Positions 43,201-51,602 of a stretch of 64,000 nucleotides of DNA are shown here, piece by piece (within the stretch, counting starts at the first letter, position 1; every line of letters starts with the position of its first letter). Position numbers and translations under genes: made by a program. Location: positions 434,001 through 498,000 of the forward strand of contig JAHBSI010000002.1 in assembly GCA_019639195.1 (NCBI GenBank), given 5' to 3'. The notes beneath the pieces are model-generated. The model worked only from the letters and a program-made list of their open reading frames with translations, was not told the origin of the DNA and searched no databases. The DNA comes from Acidobacteriota bacterium (lineage in GTDB: Bacteria; Acidobacteriota; Blastocatellia; Pyrinomonadales; Pyrinomonadaceae).

Positions 43201-45485
43201 AGATCGTCATAGGTCGTAACCGTCGAGACGCCGTTGTCCGCATCCGTGGTCGAGACGGGAAGACCGGTGTAAAAATCGTAAACCGCAACGGAAGTCCTCG
43301 CCACCGCCGTCCCGTATGCCGCCACCGTCTGTGTCGGATAAAGGTCGGTCACATTACCGCCCGGCCCCGCCACGTTGCCGTAGGTGATCTGCGTGACATT
43401 CCCGTTCGCATCCGTCGCCGTCAGCGGCATCCCGTAGCTGTTGTACGTCGCAGATGTCGTGATCGAGTTGGTCGAGGTAAGCGGAGCGCTGTAGCTTCGG
43501 GCGCTTCCGCCCTTGAACGAATCCCAACTCTTTGTCTGCGTCGGATTCCCCGCGACCGTGTTGCTCGAAGCGTAGTCCGTGTAGTCGTAGGTCATTTCGA
43601 CACGCGACTTCGGCGTCGAGGACGCGTCCTGGACCTCCGCCGCCTTTACAAGACCGAGCAGCCTCGGGCTCGAAGCCAGATGATAACTGTCAGCGTCCGA
43701 ATATGTCGTGCTCGACGCATCGGGCGTGTCATTGTAATACTCCGTCTTCGTGATCCGCTTCAGATAGCTCGAAATGCCGCTCGGCAACCCCGTCGGGAAG
43801 CCGCCGCCGTCCTTCGGTATCGAAGAATATGCGACGAAGTCGTACTCCTTGACCTCGGTCACATTGCCGTTCTTATCCCGGCTGTATTCCTTTATCGCGG
43901 TTTTTGAAGGGGTGCCGGAAGAGTCCGCAATAGTATTGAACTCGTACTTTACATACCGGTTTGCTTTGATCGTATTGGCTATCGGCTCGTTTGTCTCGTA
44001 TATGCTCGACGAAATGCTCCCGTCCGGCGTCGTTGTCGAAAGCGTCTCGCCCGTCACTCTTGTGCAGGGCGTACCGTAGGAGCCCGTACAAGTATCATCG
44101 GCATAATATTCCGTCGTCGTCCCGCCGTCCGGGCCGGTTATGGTCAACGATCCCGCGTCGTTGTCGCCGCGCATCGTATAGGCGTAGGTCCAGGTTTCGG
44201 TGACCGGCGTGCTCGATCCGTCGTACTCCTCGGAATAGTGCAGCTGCTTTTCAACGGGCCGGTTTCCCGTTACGGTAATGGCTTCCGGGTCGGTATATGC
44301 ACTGTAGAAATACGAATATTCGACATAGGCACCCGACGGCATTGAAAGATAATTGAGCTCACCCCAGCCCTCGTCTGCCGTCGCCGTGTCGTCGGCATTG
44401 TAGCCGAAAGAGTATTTTAGATTGCCGTCGAGCTGAGAGGGAAGGTCTATCTCATCGACCACCTGAAACGTCCGGTCAAGAGCGTAATTTTGAAACGCGT
44501 TGGCGGCGTACGGCGCGGGGGCGCTGGCGCAAGCGAAATAATTGCGATTTACGCGAATTTCCTTCCATTTGACCGCCGTAGTTATATCCTCGCCGCCTAC
44601 GCCGAGAGAATGTATCCGGTCCTCGTCGGTCGCCGCCCCGTATTCAATGACTATGTTGCGTCCAAGAGAATCCTGGATATACGTGGTACGATGATTTGAA
44701 TAGTTCGCGTCCGCCGAAACCTCCGTTATGTCGATAGAGTTGCCGTTCTTATCGGAGATCCGCTGCGTGTAGCCCGCCGCCGGATCGTACTTTACGGTCG
44801 TGCCGTCGGGCGCGATCAGCGTCCATTTATTATTCGTCCAGTCACTGTCGCTGTCGGCGATCACCTCGAGCCGCAGAAATGTTCCATCGGTCGAGAAAAA
44901 GGTTACGGTGGAGCCGGGCGTGGGAGCCGTCCCCCCGCAGGCAGGCAGGCCGTCCGGCGTTACGCCGACGAATCCGTCAGCGTCGGCCGCCGTATCGATC
45001 AGCGAATGCGTTGCCCCATCCGGGGAAATAAGCTGTATCTTATATGGGAAATTCGACTCATAAACTCCCACAGTGCAGGCACCTACTCCGTAACCGAGCT
45101 TTCTGCCGTCAACCCGAAGCTCATATTTGTAGGCATACGACCAGCCGCCTTGTTCTCCGGGAACAAGGAACCCTGCCGGCCACGACACACCGCCACGCTC
45201 GACGTCGTCGTTGAAAAGATCCCAGATCTTGCTGTCGTATCTCAGGCGGACGCCGCCCGTAATGCCTCCGCGCCCGGACGGGAGCTGGGCAAGCGGTATG
45301 TTCAGCATCAGGTTGCCGGCATAGTTGCCCACCGATTCGATGTCCGACACTGAGTATGAACGGGCTCCTAAAATCCCGCGCTCCGGTGAAGAGGTCTGGG
45401 TCGAAGTGCTCGTGGTCGCAAAAACCGACACCGCCATTAACAGGAGGCTTGCCGCGTATTGGGTGAGGGCAGATAACTTTTTCAT
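40248..45485 (-). CDS. Full-length RHS/YD-repeat polymorphic toxin with HEGSH metallopeptidase-like tip
   Basis: 1745 residues. A signal peptide (MKKLSALTQYAASLLL, cleavage near VFATT) is followed by an N-terminal domain (SYSVSDIESVGNYAGN) and about 1200 residues of YD repeats (YDSNGNLTSKTD, YAYDELNRL and similar). The core end at about 1440-1590 contains HDYHPFGEEIDG, KQFTGYERD and RYAYSCNNPVVFVDPTGLY, the autoproteolysis and junction region. The tip (about 1600-1745) has VMHEGSHVADR with HExxH at residue 1643 and an acidic helix KESEVRAYSV some 40 residues later. RHS shells encapsulate the toxin until delivery. The N-terminal signal suggests export by the general pathway, not a T6SS spike. 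The tip activity is inferred. Confidence 0.88.
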   Translation of the reverse strand: MKKLSALTQYAASLLLMAVSVFATTSTSTQTSSPERGILGARSYSVSDIESVGNYAGNLMLNIPLAQLPSGRGGITGGVRLRYDSKIWDLFNDDVERGGVSWPAGFLVPGEQGGWSYAYKYELRVDGRKLGYGVGACTVGVYESNFPYKIQLISPDGATHSLIDTAADADGFVGVTPDGLPACGGTAPTPGSTVTFFSTDGTFLRLEVIADSDSDWTNNKWTLIAPDGTTVKYDPAAGYTQRISDKNGNSIDITEVSADANYSNHRTTYIQDSLGRNIVIEYGAATDEDRIHSLGVGGEDITTAVKWKEIRVNRNYFACASAPAPYAANAFQNYALDRTFQVVDEIDLPSQLDGNLKYSFGYNADDTATADEGWGELNYLSMPSGAYVEYSYFYSAYTDPEAITVTGNRPVEKQLHYSEEYDGSSTPVTETWTYAYTMRGDNDAGSLTITGPDGGTTTEYYADDTCTGSYGTPCTRVTGETLSTTTPDGSISSSIYETNEPIANTIKANRYVKYEFNTIADSSGTPSKTAIKEYSRDKNGNVTEVKEYDFVAYSSIPKDGGGFPTGLPSGISSYLKRITKTEYYNDTPDASSTTYSDADSYHLASSPRLLGLVKAAEVQDASSTPKSRVEMTYDYTDYASSNTVAGNPTQTKSWDSFKGGSARSYSAPLTSTNSITTSATYNSYGMPLTATDANGNVTQITYGNVAGPGGNVTDLYPTQTVAAYGTAVARTSVAVYDFYTGLPVSTTDADNGVSTVTTYDDLGRATKVAAASGTALESWTQTEYHDADRFVVVKSDLETKGDGRRVATQFFDQLGRVRLSKTLEDAAAQSATNETDGIKVQTRYKSVSGYTYQLTSNPYRASTSSGASGEDTMGWTRSKAWATGHESQVETFAGATLPQPFLTSGYNTSSTGVVDTVTDVNAATVTDQAGKLRRSITNALGQLVRVDEPNSSSQLGSVSSPNQDTSYAYDVLNNLTTVTQGSQTRTFAYSSLSRLTSATNPESGTIGYVYDSNGNLTSKTDARSITTTYTYDYLNRITDRDYSDSTPDVDYTYGTTAPKIGKLTKVDSTVSTTEYTLFDILGRVTGAKQTTDGTDYTTSYTYKLNGALDEETYPSGRVVKNVLDNNGDLSMVQSKKDGNHGFFNYAKNFTYNAAGAVTSMQLGNGRWESTTFNSRLQPTQIALGVTPTATDLLKLDYSYGTTANNGNVQSQTITVPGMTYPLVQSYAYDELNRLSSATETSNGTQTWKQAFTFDRYGNRNFDEANTTTLPKNCGSSPNFTVCAADKKVVDPEILTSNNRIKGDQDGDTVNDYTFDSSGNTTLDAGGQSYVYDAENKMVSASNGSGTLGEYSYDGDGKRVKKVVPHTGETTIFVYDTSGKLVAEYSTVIASTNDAKVSYLTNDNLGSPRINTDQNGAVTARHDYHPFGEEIDGVGGRTTGLSYSSDSVRKQFTGYERDNEIELDFAQARMYAKDFGRFTSPDPLLSSATLANPASWNRYAYSCNNPVVFVDPTGLYVWGTSLGGNTSNEELAKTAAGAEIVKIRNKIMAIIEGMDTLISDALKKGTISKDQAAALSRAAKAYGAFGQAGITVGIGKVKDGVAETKWGMGENGKTAAWTSDENGVATPNIVVTFEGPITIEKVMHEGSHVADRNDYVAGYNERIKELTAGTSTEADPTKLPANIEIKESEVRAYSVSSAIAQMTNDANSEVWKRGISESERATLIANKVGSLKLKGKIYVESKQNSK

Positions 45486-45536
45486 GTTTGTGATCTTCTT
45501 GCCTGCACAATTTGTCAGTTGCGTCCGGCTTTCGTC

Positions 45537-46736
45537 CTATCTTCGATAGTAAGCGGGGACGGGGAAGTCGCCGGAGGAGCCCCATTGGACGGTACGGGTG
45601 GTCGAATCGGAGGACTGGCGGATGTACCAATAGCCGGTCGAGTCGCGCCAGACGGCGATGTCGGTCTTGCCGTCGCCGTCGTAGTCGTTCTGAACGGGAA
45701 TGTCGCCGGCAAGGTCGCCCGACGGCGTGGTCGTCGTCGTGCTTGTCAGTGCGGCATTCTCCACTATCCACCCCGCGTTGTGCCGGAGAGCGTAGTTCGC
45801 ACGGCCGTCGCCGTCGTAGTCACCCGGAACCGGCGCGTCTCCAGAGTTTCCGAACGAGGTGTACTGAAGCGTCGAGTCCGAGCTCTTTGTCGTATAGAAG
45901 GTCGTATTGCTTGATCGCCAGACGGTCGGATCCGTTTTACCATCGCCGTCGTAATCCGCCGGTGCGGGCACGTCTCCCGAAGTCCCGAGCACGCCGTAAA
46001 CCGTCGAACCGTAACTGTCCGAGCTCGTCAGCCAGTACCAGTATCCCGTCGAGGGCCGATAGACGGCGGGATCGCTCTTACCGTCGCCGTCGTAATCTCC
46101 TATCACCGGAACGTCCGACCAAAGACCGAACGAAAAACCCGACGTCGAACCGCTGCCGCTCGCAACCAGATACCAGTCCATCCCCGTGCCGTTCTGCCGT
46201 ACAACCGCAAAATCCGTTTTACCGTCGCCGTCGTAGTCTCCTTGAACGGTCTTGTCCCCGCTCTGCCCCCACGGGTAATACGTCTGCTGCGATCCCGGCC
46301 CTCCGAGCACGTACCAGTAGCCCGTCGATGCTCTCCACACTGCAAGATCCGCCGGCGGTGCCGCGTTCGCGTTCGTATCCTCGACCGCAAGCAGCCGCGA
46401 TCCCCCATAGATGTACTCCTTTGCCAGCTGAGGCGTCGGCGTAGGTAGTGCTTCCGCAAAAGGATTCCATGTGCTGCCCGCATTCTTAGGAAGCTCCTTC
46501 CCGAACCATCCCGTCTTCTTCCCCGATAACGCATCCGTTCTCGGCAGCCACCCGTTCCGGGCGAACAAGCCAATCGTTGCAAACCCGAGCAGATATGCAA
46601 CCGCGATAATCCGATCTCGGCCGATATCGTTAAACTTTAAGCCTTTAAATACACTTATAGGGAAAAGGGATATGGAGCTTCTCCTTTTGCATCTGGCTGG
46701 AACATCGAGCGTCTCCCCGTCGCCAATGTCGTCCAA
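45537..46736 (-). CDS. FG-GAP/VCBS-repeat protein with RHS-like linker
   Basis: 399 residues as opened by a TTG; the true start is unclear. A hydrophobic segment near residues 43-58 (IIAVAYLLGFATIGLF) may anchor it. From about 105 the segment KEYIYGGSRLLAVED matches the RHS motif KSYVYAGSRLLSTDS of the second RHS protein, then joins directly to five or six repeats with DYDGDGKTD and AVW/YRxSTGYWY. These are calcium-binding FG-GAP-like blades, sometimes used as adhesion propellers. It sits 51 bases upstream of the full RHS gene in the same direction. It reads as an RHS-end fused to a propeller, perhaps an adhesive or secreted companion of the RHS protein. Confidence 0.7.
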   Translation of the reverse strand: MDDIGDGETLDVPARCKRRSSISLFPISVFKGLKFNDIGRDRIIAVAYLLGFATIGLFARNGWLPRTDALSGKKTGWFGKELPKNAGSTWNPFAEALPTPTPQLAKEYIYGGSRLLAVEDTNANAAPPADLAVWRASTGYWYVLGGPGSQQTYYPWGQSGDKTVQGDYDGDGKTDFAVVRQNGTGMDWYLVASGSGSTSGFSFGLWSDVPVIGDYDGDGKSDPAVYRPSTGYWYWLTSSDSYGSTVYGVLGTSGDVPAPADYDGDGKTDPTVWRSSNTTFYTTKSSDSTLQYTSFGNSGDAPVPGDYDGDGRANYALRHNAGWIVENAALTSTTTTTPSGDLAGDIPVQNDYDGDGKTDIAVWRDSTGYWYIRQSSDSTTRTVQWGSSGDFPVPAYYRR

Positions 46737-47706
46737 TTGTTTTGTTCGGAATCATCAAAGCATGAGCAATTTTGAGGAAGTCTATCTATTGTCTCTCCCG
46801 AATGTCAACATCCGCTAGCTCATTTTTTTTCACTGCGTCGAAAACAAGTGATTTATTTCTTGCACCGTCCCAGCTTGAATTTGCACTAGGTCGATATCCC
46901 AATATTTCAGATCCCTTTACAAAAAAAGCGATGGATGAAAATTCTTATTGATAATCCCGAACTGCGAATATCGTGACATTGGATTTTCACAATAGTGTCA
47001 CATTATGAGATTTCGCCATTTACTGATCGATCATGCAAAGCAAGCAAGCGGAACCCCAAAAATCTCATTCTGAAAATGCTTCAAAGTGAAGTGACAGCAA
47101 ACTTGCCTTCCATCCTGGTGGCGGCTCGGTTCCCTGACAATCCGACCGAACGACGAGTGATACAACGCGTACTTGGCTCGTTGACACTGCAAGGGCATTT
47201 TGTATCGAACGGAGTTGCCGGTCACTCGTTTATGCGCAAGCTATCAAACAACCTGAGACTCAACTAAAGATAGCCAACGATACGGGCCGCGACGTGCCTG
47301 AGGAGTCGGCCGTAAAAGATATTTTGGTTTATTTTTGCACCAAAAACTGGTTTATTTTTGCACCATGTCATCAAAAATAAACCAATAAGGAATCGATCAC
47401 TGCAGGGCTTATAGTTTAGCTTTTATACTTTCGGATGATATTTCCAATGTTTTGTCGACGGTGGGGCCACTCGGCGTGAGTTTCACGAAGTCCGAAAAGC
47501 TCCAGATATAAAGGAACGTCAAACCTGTTGATAATGTAGTCTAAAACAACCTAATTGTTGCGGATAACTCCAACAAGATACTTTTGAATGGTGTTATCAG
47601 CCTTGTGGTATAAATCTTGCTCGTAATTTGTTTCATTTACGATGCTCGGACCGAGAAGCTCGTGCCCTTTAAGCCATTTACAGACTCCCGGATTTGTTTT
47701 TTGCAG
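46737..47706. other. Long gene-poor gap with duplicated 18-bp motif
   Basis: 970 bases between divergent clusters. Nothing reads as a convincing gene; the 90-codon frame at 46995-47267 has no ribosome-binding site, no recognised family and odd composition, and may be noise or a relic. The left part probably holds the leftward FG-GAP/RHS promoter, with GTGACA/TGTCAC at 46973-47001. The right 250 bases should hold the sigma-operon promoter, including TTGTTG/CAACAA at 47556-47577. The middle contains the duplicated repeat listed separately. Confidence 0.55.
47325..47383. repeat. Tandem 18-bp direct repeat plus matching inverted arm
   Basis: TGGTTTATTTTTGCACCA occurs exactly at 47325-47342 and again at 47348-47365. 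A 12-base arm CAAAAATAAACC at 47372-47383 is the exact reverse complement of GGTTTATTTTTG within the second copy (47349-47360), giving a hairpin with an 11-base loop. The 23-base spacing of the two copies is about two helical turns, as for cooperative regulator sites. Confidence 0.75.
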
Positions 47707-48402
47707 ATGAAAAAGTTACCCCCCAAACCTCCGCCGATCAATGGCGAACGAAAATATTCACCGGTGCCGCTCAATAATGACAGGTCGGTTATCTCCGCTT
47801 TCAGCCTCATATGGCGCGTTCTATCAGGCCGCCGTTATGCGGTTCAAGATGCGGAAATCCCGGATATCGCTCAGGAGGCAGCGTTCCGGCTATGGAAATG
47901 GAAGGAAAAGTATAAAGAGAAGGCGAATGAGATGACCGACCGGGAGTGGGATTCGTTCATCGCGAAGACTACTCACAACGAGCTAAATAGGCGCTTATCG
48001 AGTCAACCGCGTATAAGAGAAATTCCATTGGACGAAACCGGTCCGTTGCAGGTCACGACCCCGGAAGGCCACGCTGATTCGGAAATGTATTCTCTTATCC
48101 GGAACGTGTGGCAAGAAATTTGCAGGCTGACGCTGTACCAGCGACGAGCACTACTTCTTGGCTCACCTGAACTGATCATTTATCTCGCGCAGTTCGGTAT
48201 AGCCGAAACCAAGATCGTCGCATCCATTGAGATCAGAAAAGAAGATTGGGCAGGCATATCCGCACGATTGCCTCTTTCAGACAAGGAGATAGCTGCCATC
48301 GCACGATGTTCCAAGACGGGCGACGACTCGAAGTCAGCGACACGGGCGATAGGCAAAGCAAGGTATGATGCTCGCCGGAGACTTGAAAGGTTAAGAAAAT
48401 GA
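47707..48402 (+). CDS. ECF-like sigma factor (diverged)
   Basis: 232 residues from ATG 47707, chosen because the upstream residues of the longer frame look random. Residues about 28-100 resemble sigma region 2: SVISAFSLIWRVL, then IPDIAQEAAFRLWKWKEKY, close to the DLVQEAFLRLW core motif. The C-terminal part, LSDKEIAAIARCS then KARYDARRRLERLRK, resembles the sigma-4 helix-turn-helix. It is separated from region 2 by an unusually long stretch around residues 140-185 (ELIIYLAQFGIAETKIVAS). The anti-sigma-like gene overlaps its stop by four bases, the usual coupling of ECF/anti-sigma pairs. Sigma identity likely; subgroup unknown. Confidence 0.75.
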   Translation: MKKLPPKPPPINGERKYSPVPLNNDRSVISAFSLIWRVLSGRRYAVQDAEIPDIAQEAAFRLWKWKEKYKEKANEMTDREWDSFIAKTTHNELNRRLSSQPRIREIPLDETGPLQVTTPEGHADSEMYSLIRNVWQEICRLTLYQRRALLLGSPELIIYLAQFGIAETKIVASIEIRKEDWAGISARLPLSDKEIAAIARCSKTGDDSKSATRAIGKARYDARRRLERLRK

Positions 48403-49376
48403 TAAGTGAAAAACACCTTCAAATGTATGAGATCCTCGGGTTTCGTGAAAAGCGCCTTTCGGCGGAAGAACACAACGCGGCGGCTCGCCATCTGCTCGTG
48501 TGTAAAGAATGCAGAGATCGACTTCCCCTACCGTCCGCCGACGAGTTCTGGAACTGTCTGATGGGTGACGATTTGCAACGATCCGAGACCGCAAACCGGA
48601 TTTCTCCGTGGGTATACATAAAAGAGCGTCTTTCGGAAAGCTTATACAGTCGAATTGTGATAAGAAAACTCATTTTCGCCGCATTCCTACTGGCTGCGAC
48701 TGTCGGGCTTTCATTGTTTATGCTTCTGCAGGGAGGTTTCTCCGGGGATAAGAGTCTGGTCTCCGAGGTTTCCGATGGCTATTCACCGGTTGTTCTCGAT
48801 GAGGATATACGCAAAAGCCAGGTGCAAAATAAGTTTCCGAACAGTGTTAATTCCATAGCGTCTCGCACGCCCGACAAAAGTGATTCCCATGTCGGTATTG
48901 ACAAACTGACGAAGTCGGTCAATGCTCCCAGCCAAGCAACGTCGAAAAAACAGAACGGTAGTCCGATCCTTCGAACTCGACCTCAAACACAAGCAGAGAC
49001 ACGCGGCAAAACCCCGTGCGGAAGGATCCTGTATATGAGTTTCGATGCAAGGTATACCGATAAAGGCCTCCTGCTGAAGTGGGACAAACTAGCGGGAGCA
49101 ATTTCTTACAACATCTATCTTTCGGACCTTGACGAACGGCTACTCGATCATTTTGAGACCGACAGCAAAACCTCCTATCTAGTGACGGGGACTCTGGACA
49201 ACGAGACATTCTATCGACTTCGGTTGATCGCAACGCTTGAGAACGGAGAACGGATCGTAAGCGAATCGCAGAATTTCAGAATAAGTGATCTCAAAAAAGG
49301 ATCTCAATTTCGCGGGGCGGTAACACTTCGTAAAAGGACAGCGGCGGCCGTTCGCTGCTTGGAGGTAAGACAATGA
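48399..49376 (+). CDS. Membrane anti-sigma-like protein with zinc motif and C-terminal Fn3-like domain
   Basis: 325 residues. The N-terminal cytoplasmic part has H31-LLV-C35-KE-C38 in a helix context, the anti-sigma zinc-finger (zf-HC2/ZAS) pattern. One membrane helix spans about 91-110 (LIFAAFLLAATVGLSLFMLL). Outside, a Ser/Lys-rich linker is followed by a domain at 225-305, GLLLKWDKLAGAISYNIYLSDLD to NETFYRLRLIATLENGERI, the strand pattern of fibronectin type III. The extracytoplasmic domain could sense or be cleaved. It overlaps the sigma gene and the downstream peptidase gene by four bases each, so all three are coupled. Call good for anti-sigma, moderate for Fn3. Confidence 0.75.
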   Translation: MISEKHLQMYEILGFREKRLSAEEHNAAARHLLVCKECRDRLPLPSADEFWNCLMGDDLQRSETANRISPWVYIKERLSESLYSRIVIRKLIFAAFLLAATVGLSLFMLLQGGFSGDKSLVSEVSDGYSPVVLDEDIRKSQVQNKFPNSVNSIASRTPDKSDSHVGIDKLTKSVNAPSQATSKKQNGSPILRTRPQTQAETRGKTPCGRILYMSFDARYTDKGLLLKWDKLAGAISYNIYLSDLDERLLDHFETDSKTSYLVTGTLDNETFYRLRLIATLENGERIVSESQNFRISDLKKGSQFRGAVTLRKRTAAAVRCLEVRQ

Positions 49377-51349
49377 AGCAATCGGTTCATCACATACGAA
49401 ACAAACGAATTCCGAATACTCGTTCTTTCTCGCTCTTGGACGGGCTCCCGGTGTGTCTGGTGCTTGTGGCGATCGTTTTGGGTGTCGGTCTTTCGATCCG
49501 CGCCCAGAACCGCGACGATCTTCCGATTCCACCGACTTTCGATGTCGAAGGGATCCCTGCAATAAAAACCTCGGATGTCGAACATCTCTTCGTCGATCCG
49601 TCGCAGGTAAAGAGTAATCTAATTTGGGATGTGGACCGAAAAAATCACTCGATCCTGATAACGGGTGATAGATCCAACATCTATCGTCTCGATTCGCCGA
49701 CGGGAGAGCCGCAAAACCTGATCGACGGACGATCGCCCGAAACGGTTCGGGTCAGCCCCAAAGGCAGCGTGTTCGCGTTTATCGACGACAAAGAGGATAG
49801 AGACAATTTCGAGCTTTATCTGCGCGACGAAAATAATCAGGTTCGAAAGCTGTCAGCGTTCACCGGAAAAGACGAATCGGTGGAATCTCTCATCTGGGAT
49901 GAAAAGGGCGAGAAGATCTATTATTCGCAGGTTGATTACGAATCAAAAACCACAAAGATCTGCCGTCACGATCTGTCAACCAGCACGTGCTTTGATCTCG
50001 ATCTGAAAGGAATTTGGAATGTCATTGACTTGAGCTCTGACAAGCTGCTTCTGAAGTATTGGAAGTCGTCATCGAACCAGAGCCTTTATGTCTATGACCT
50101 GGCATCAAAAAAGCTGAGCACTATCGAGGAAAAAGGTAATTCGACAAGAGGATTCTTTGGACAGGATAGGGTTTTCTGGCTTTCGGAAGGATCTCCCGAG
50201 TGCGGTTCCGAAAACTGCCTTATGTCGCTGGAGATTAGGAGCGGTCGCAGGTCTCGAATAAGACTCCCCGAAGGTATTCTGAATCTCCAGGAGGTGAAGA
50301 TCTCACCGGATAAAAAGTCATTCCTTATCCAAGAAATGCGCGATGGAATCGATAATCTCAGAGTCGGAAAACTGAAGAAAGATGCGATCGTAGAAACCGT
50401 TGCGCCTTTCGTACACGGCTCCTACGTTATCTGGACCACCAGATGGCTTTCGGATAAGGAGATCGTCTATACGACCGAGAACATATCCAAGCCGGCATCG
50501 ATCGAAGTTTTTAATACCGGCTCCTACCGGACCACTTCGTGGACGAAAGGACAAATCCCGCCCCAATTCGAGAACAAGGTGAAACCACCGGAGATAGTCA
50601 AATGGAAGTCCTTCGACGAAAGAGAGATCTCTGGATATATGGTCAAGCCCCAAAAAATCGAAGGCAAATCACCTGTCCTCATCTATATTCACGGCGGACC
50701 TCAGATAATCGACCGCCCTCTGTTCGACCTGCAAGATATACGATTCGCTGCGATGCTTGGCCTCACTATCATCCATACGAACATTCGCGGATCTAAAGGT
50801 TTTGGGATCGAGTTTATGGATGCAGACAATGGAACTAAACGAGGTGATGCGGTTAAGGATATTAGTGCTCTGCTCGACTGGATAGAAAAGCAACCGGATC
50901 TCGATCCCGACAAAGTAATCGTCCGCGGCGAAAGCTACGGCGGTTTCGTCGCACTGTCTTCCGGTCTGCAGGAGCCAAAGCGAGTAAAAGCCGTGATCGC
51001 GGAATACCCGCTTGTGTCAATAAGAGGCTTTCTTTCGCAGAGCTGGATCGACGAGTTCGCAAAGAACGAATACGGCGATCCGGCAGACCAAAAGTTAATG
51101 AAGCAGCTGGACTGGCTTTCACCTCTGAATAATACGGATCGATGGGGCGGCGCCTCATTATTTCTGACGAGAGGCAAGCTCGACGCACGGAATCCCGAAA
51201 GGGATGTCCTCGACCTTAAATCCCAATTGCAGGAGAAAGGTAACGAGGTTTGGTTCATATACGCCAAGGAGGCAGGACACGGCGTTAGCGGCCGTTATGT
51301 CACCGCGGCGATGTATGAGTTTCTGAAAAAACAACTGAGGAGAAAATAA
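49373..51349 (+). CDS. Exported S9-family (prolyl-oligopeptidase-like) serine peptidase
   Basis: 658 residues. A signal anchor or signal peptide lies at residues about 22-45 (LDGLPVCLVLVAIVLGVGLSI, then RAQNR). A seven-bladed beta-propeller-like region spans about 60-390 (TGDRSNIYRLDSPTG, SPKGSVFAFIDDKED and so on). The alpha/beta-hydrolase part has IYIHGGPQ, the nucleophile elbow RGESYGGFVAL with Ser near 520, Asp in GKLDARNP near 603, and His in EAGHGVSG near 636. All catalytic residues are present. Such enzymes cleave peptides or small unfolded proteins. Start overlaps the anti-sigma stop by four bases. Its place beside a small exported peptide and a CHAT protease suggests peptide processing in the envelope. 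Confidence 0.9.
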   Translation: MKQSVHHIRNKRIPNTRSFSLLDGLPVCLVLVAIVLGVGLSIRAQNRDDLPIPPTFDVEGIPAIKTSDVEHLFVDPSQVKSNLIWDVDRKNHSILITGDRSNIYRLDSPTGEPQNLIDGRSPETVRVSPKGSVFAFIDDKEDRDNFELYLRDENNQVRKLSAFTGKDESVESLIWDEKGEKIYYSQVDYESKTTKICRHDLSTSTCFDLDLKGIWNVIDLSSDKLLLKYWKSSSNQSLYVYDLASKKLSTIEEKGNSTRGFFGQDRVFWLSEGSPECGSENCLMSLEIRSGRRSRIRLPEGILNLQEVKISPDKKSFLIQEMRDGIDNLRVGKLKKDAIVETVAPFVHGSYVIWTTRWLSDKEIVYTTENISKPASIEVFNTGSYRTTSWTKGQIPPQFENKVKPPEIVKWKSFDEREISGYMVKPQKIEGKSPVLIYIHGGPQIIDRPLFDLQDIRFAAMLGLTIIHTNIRGSKGFGIEFMDADNGTKRGDAVKDISALLDWIEKQPDLDPDKVIVRGESYGGFVALSSGLQEPKRVKAVIAEYPLVSIRGFLSQSWIDEFAKNEYGDPADQKLMKQLDWLSPLNNTDRWGGASLFLTRGKLDARNPERDVLDLKSQLQEKGNEVWFIYAKEAGHGVSGRYVTAAMYEFLKKQLRRK

Positions 51350-51601
51350 ATGAAAAAAATGAAAATGCTCTTTCTTGCACTGGCTCTTTCCGTTGCGCTT
51401 GTTGGCAATACATTCGCGATCGGCCCTTCGGGTCCGGCCGACGGACTGGTTTCAGCTGCTCTATCCATCGCAGTCGAACAGATTTACTCACTGTTGGGGT
51501 TCGGTCCTGACGACTGTCCGTTACGGCAGTGTCAGACGTGCCGACCAAACAACTTGGTCGATGGAACCGGTGATGGCCATTGTCGCCCGCGCGATAACTA
51601 G
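51350..51601 (+). CDS. Small Cys-rich exported peptide
   Basis: 83 residues. A classical signal peptide (MKKMKMLFLALALSVAL, cleavage near NTFA, residue 23) leaves a mature peptide of about 60 residues. It starts IGPSGPADGL, has an amphipathic helix around 33-50, and ends with four cysteines (56, 61, 64, 78) in the pattern C-x4-C-x2-C-x13-C. The AGGAG box lies inside the end of the peptidase gene, and the ATG follows its stop directly. One base separates its stop from the next ATG. It is unlike any peptide I know. Its tight placement between two exported proteases makes it a likely substrate, inhibitor or signal; that is inference. Confidence 0.75.
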   Translation: MKKMKMLFLALALSVALVGNTFAIGPSGPADGLVSAALSIAVEQIYSLLGFGPDDCPLRQCQTCRPNNLVDGTGDGHCRPRDN

Positions 51602-51602
51602 A

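Noticed and set aside
42927..43907. 326-codon rightward frame inside the RHS gene
   Set aside because: Arg/Val-rich antisense shadow of YD repeats, which often leave long open complementary frames.
36667..45485. CRISPR array or tandem DNA repeats in the RHS region
   Set aside because: The repetition is at protein level (YD repeats and duplicated cores); there are no short regular repeats with unique spacers.
45512..46444. 310-codon rightward frame opposite the FG-GAP gene
   Set aside because: Ser/Arg/Pro-rich antisense shadow of the repeated GDYDGDG codons.
46995..47267. 90-codon rightward frame
   Set aside because: No ribosome-binding site, no family resemblance, and several alternative frames look equally random. 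A relic cannot be excluded.
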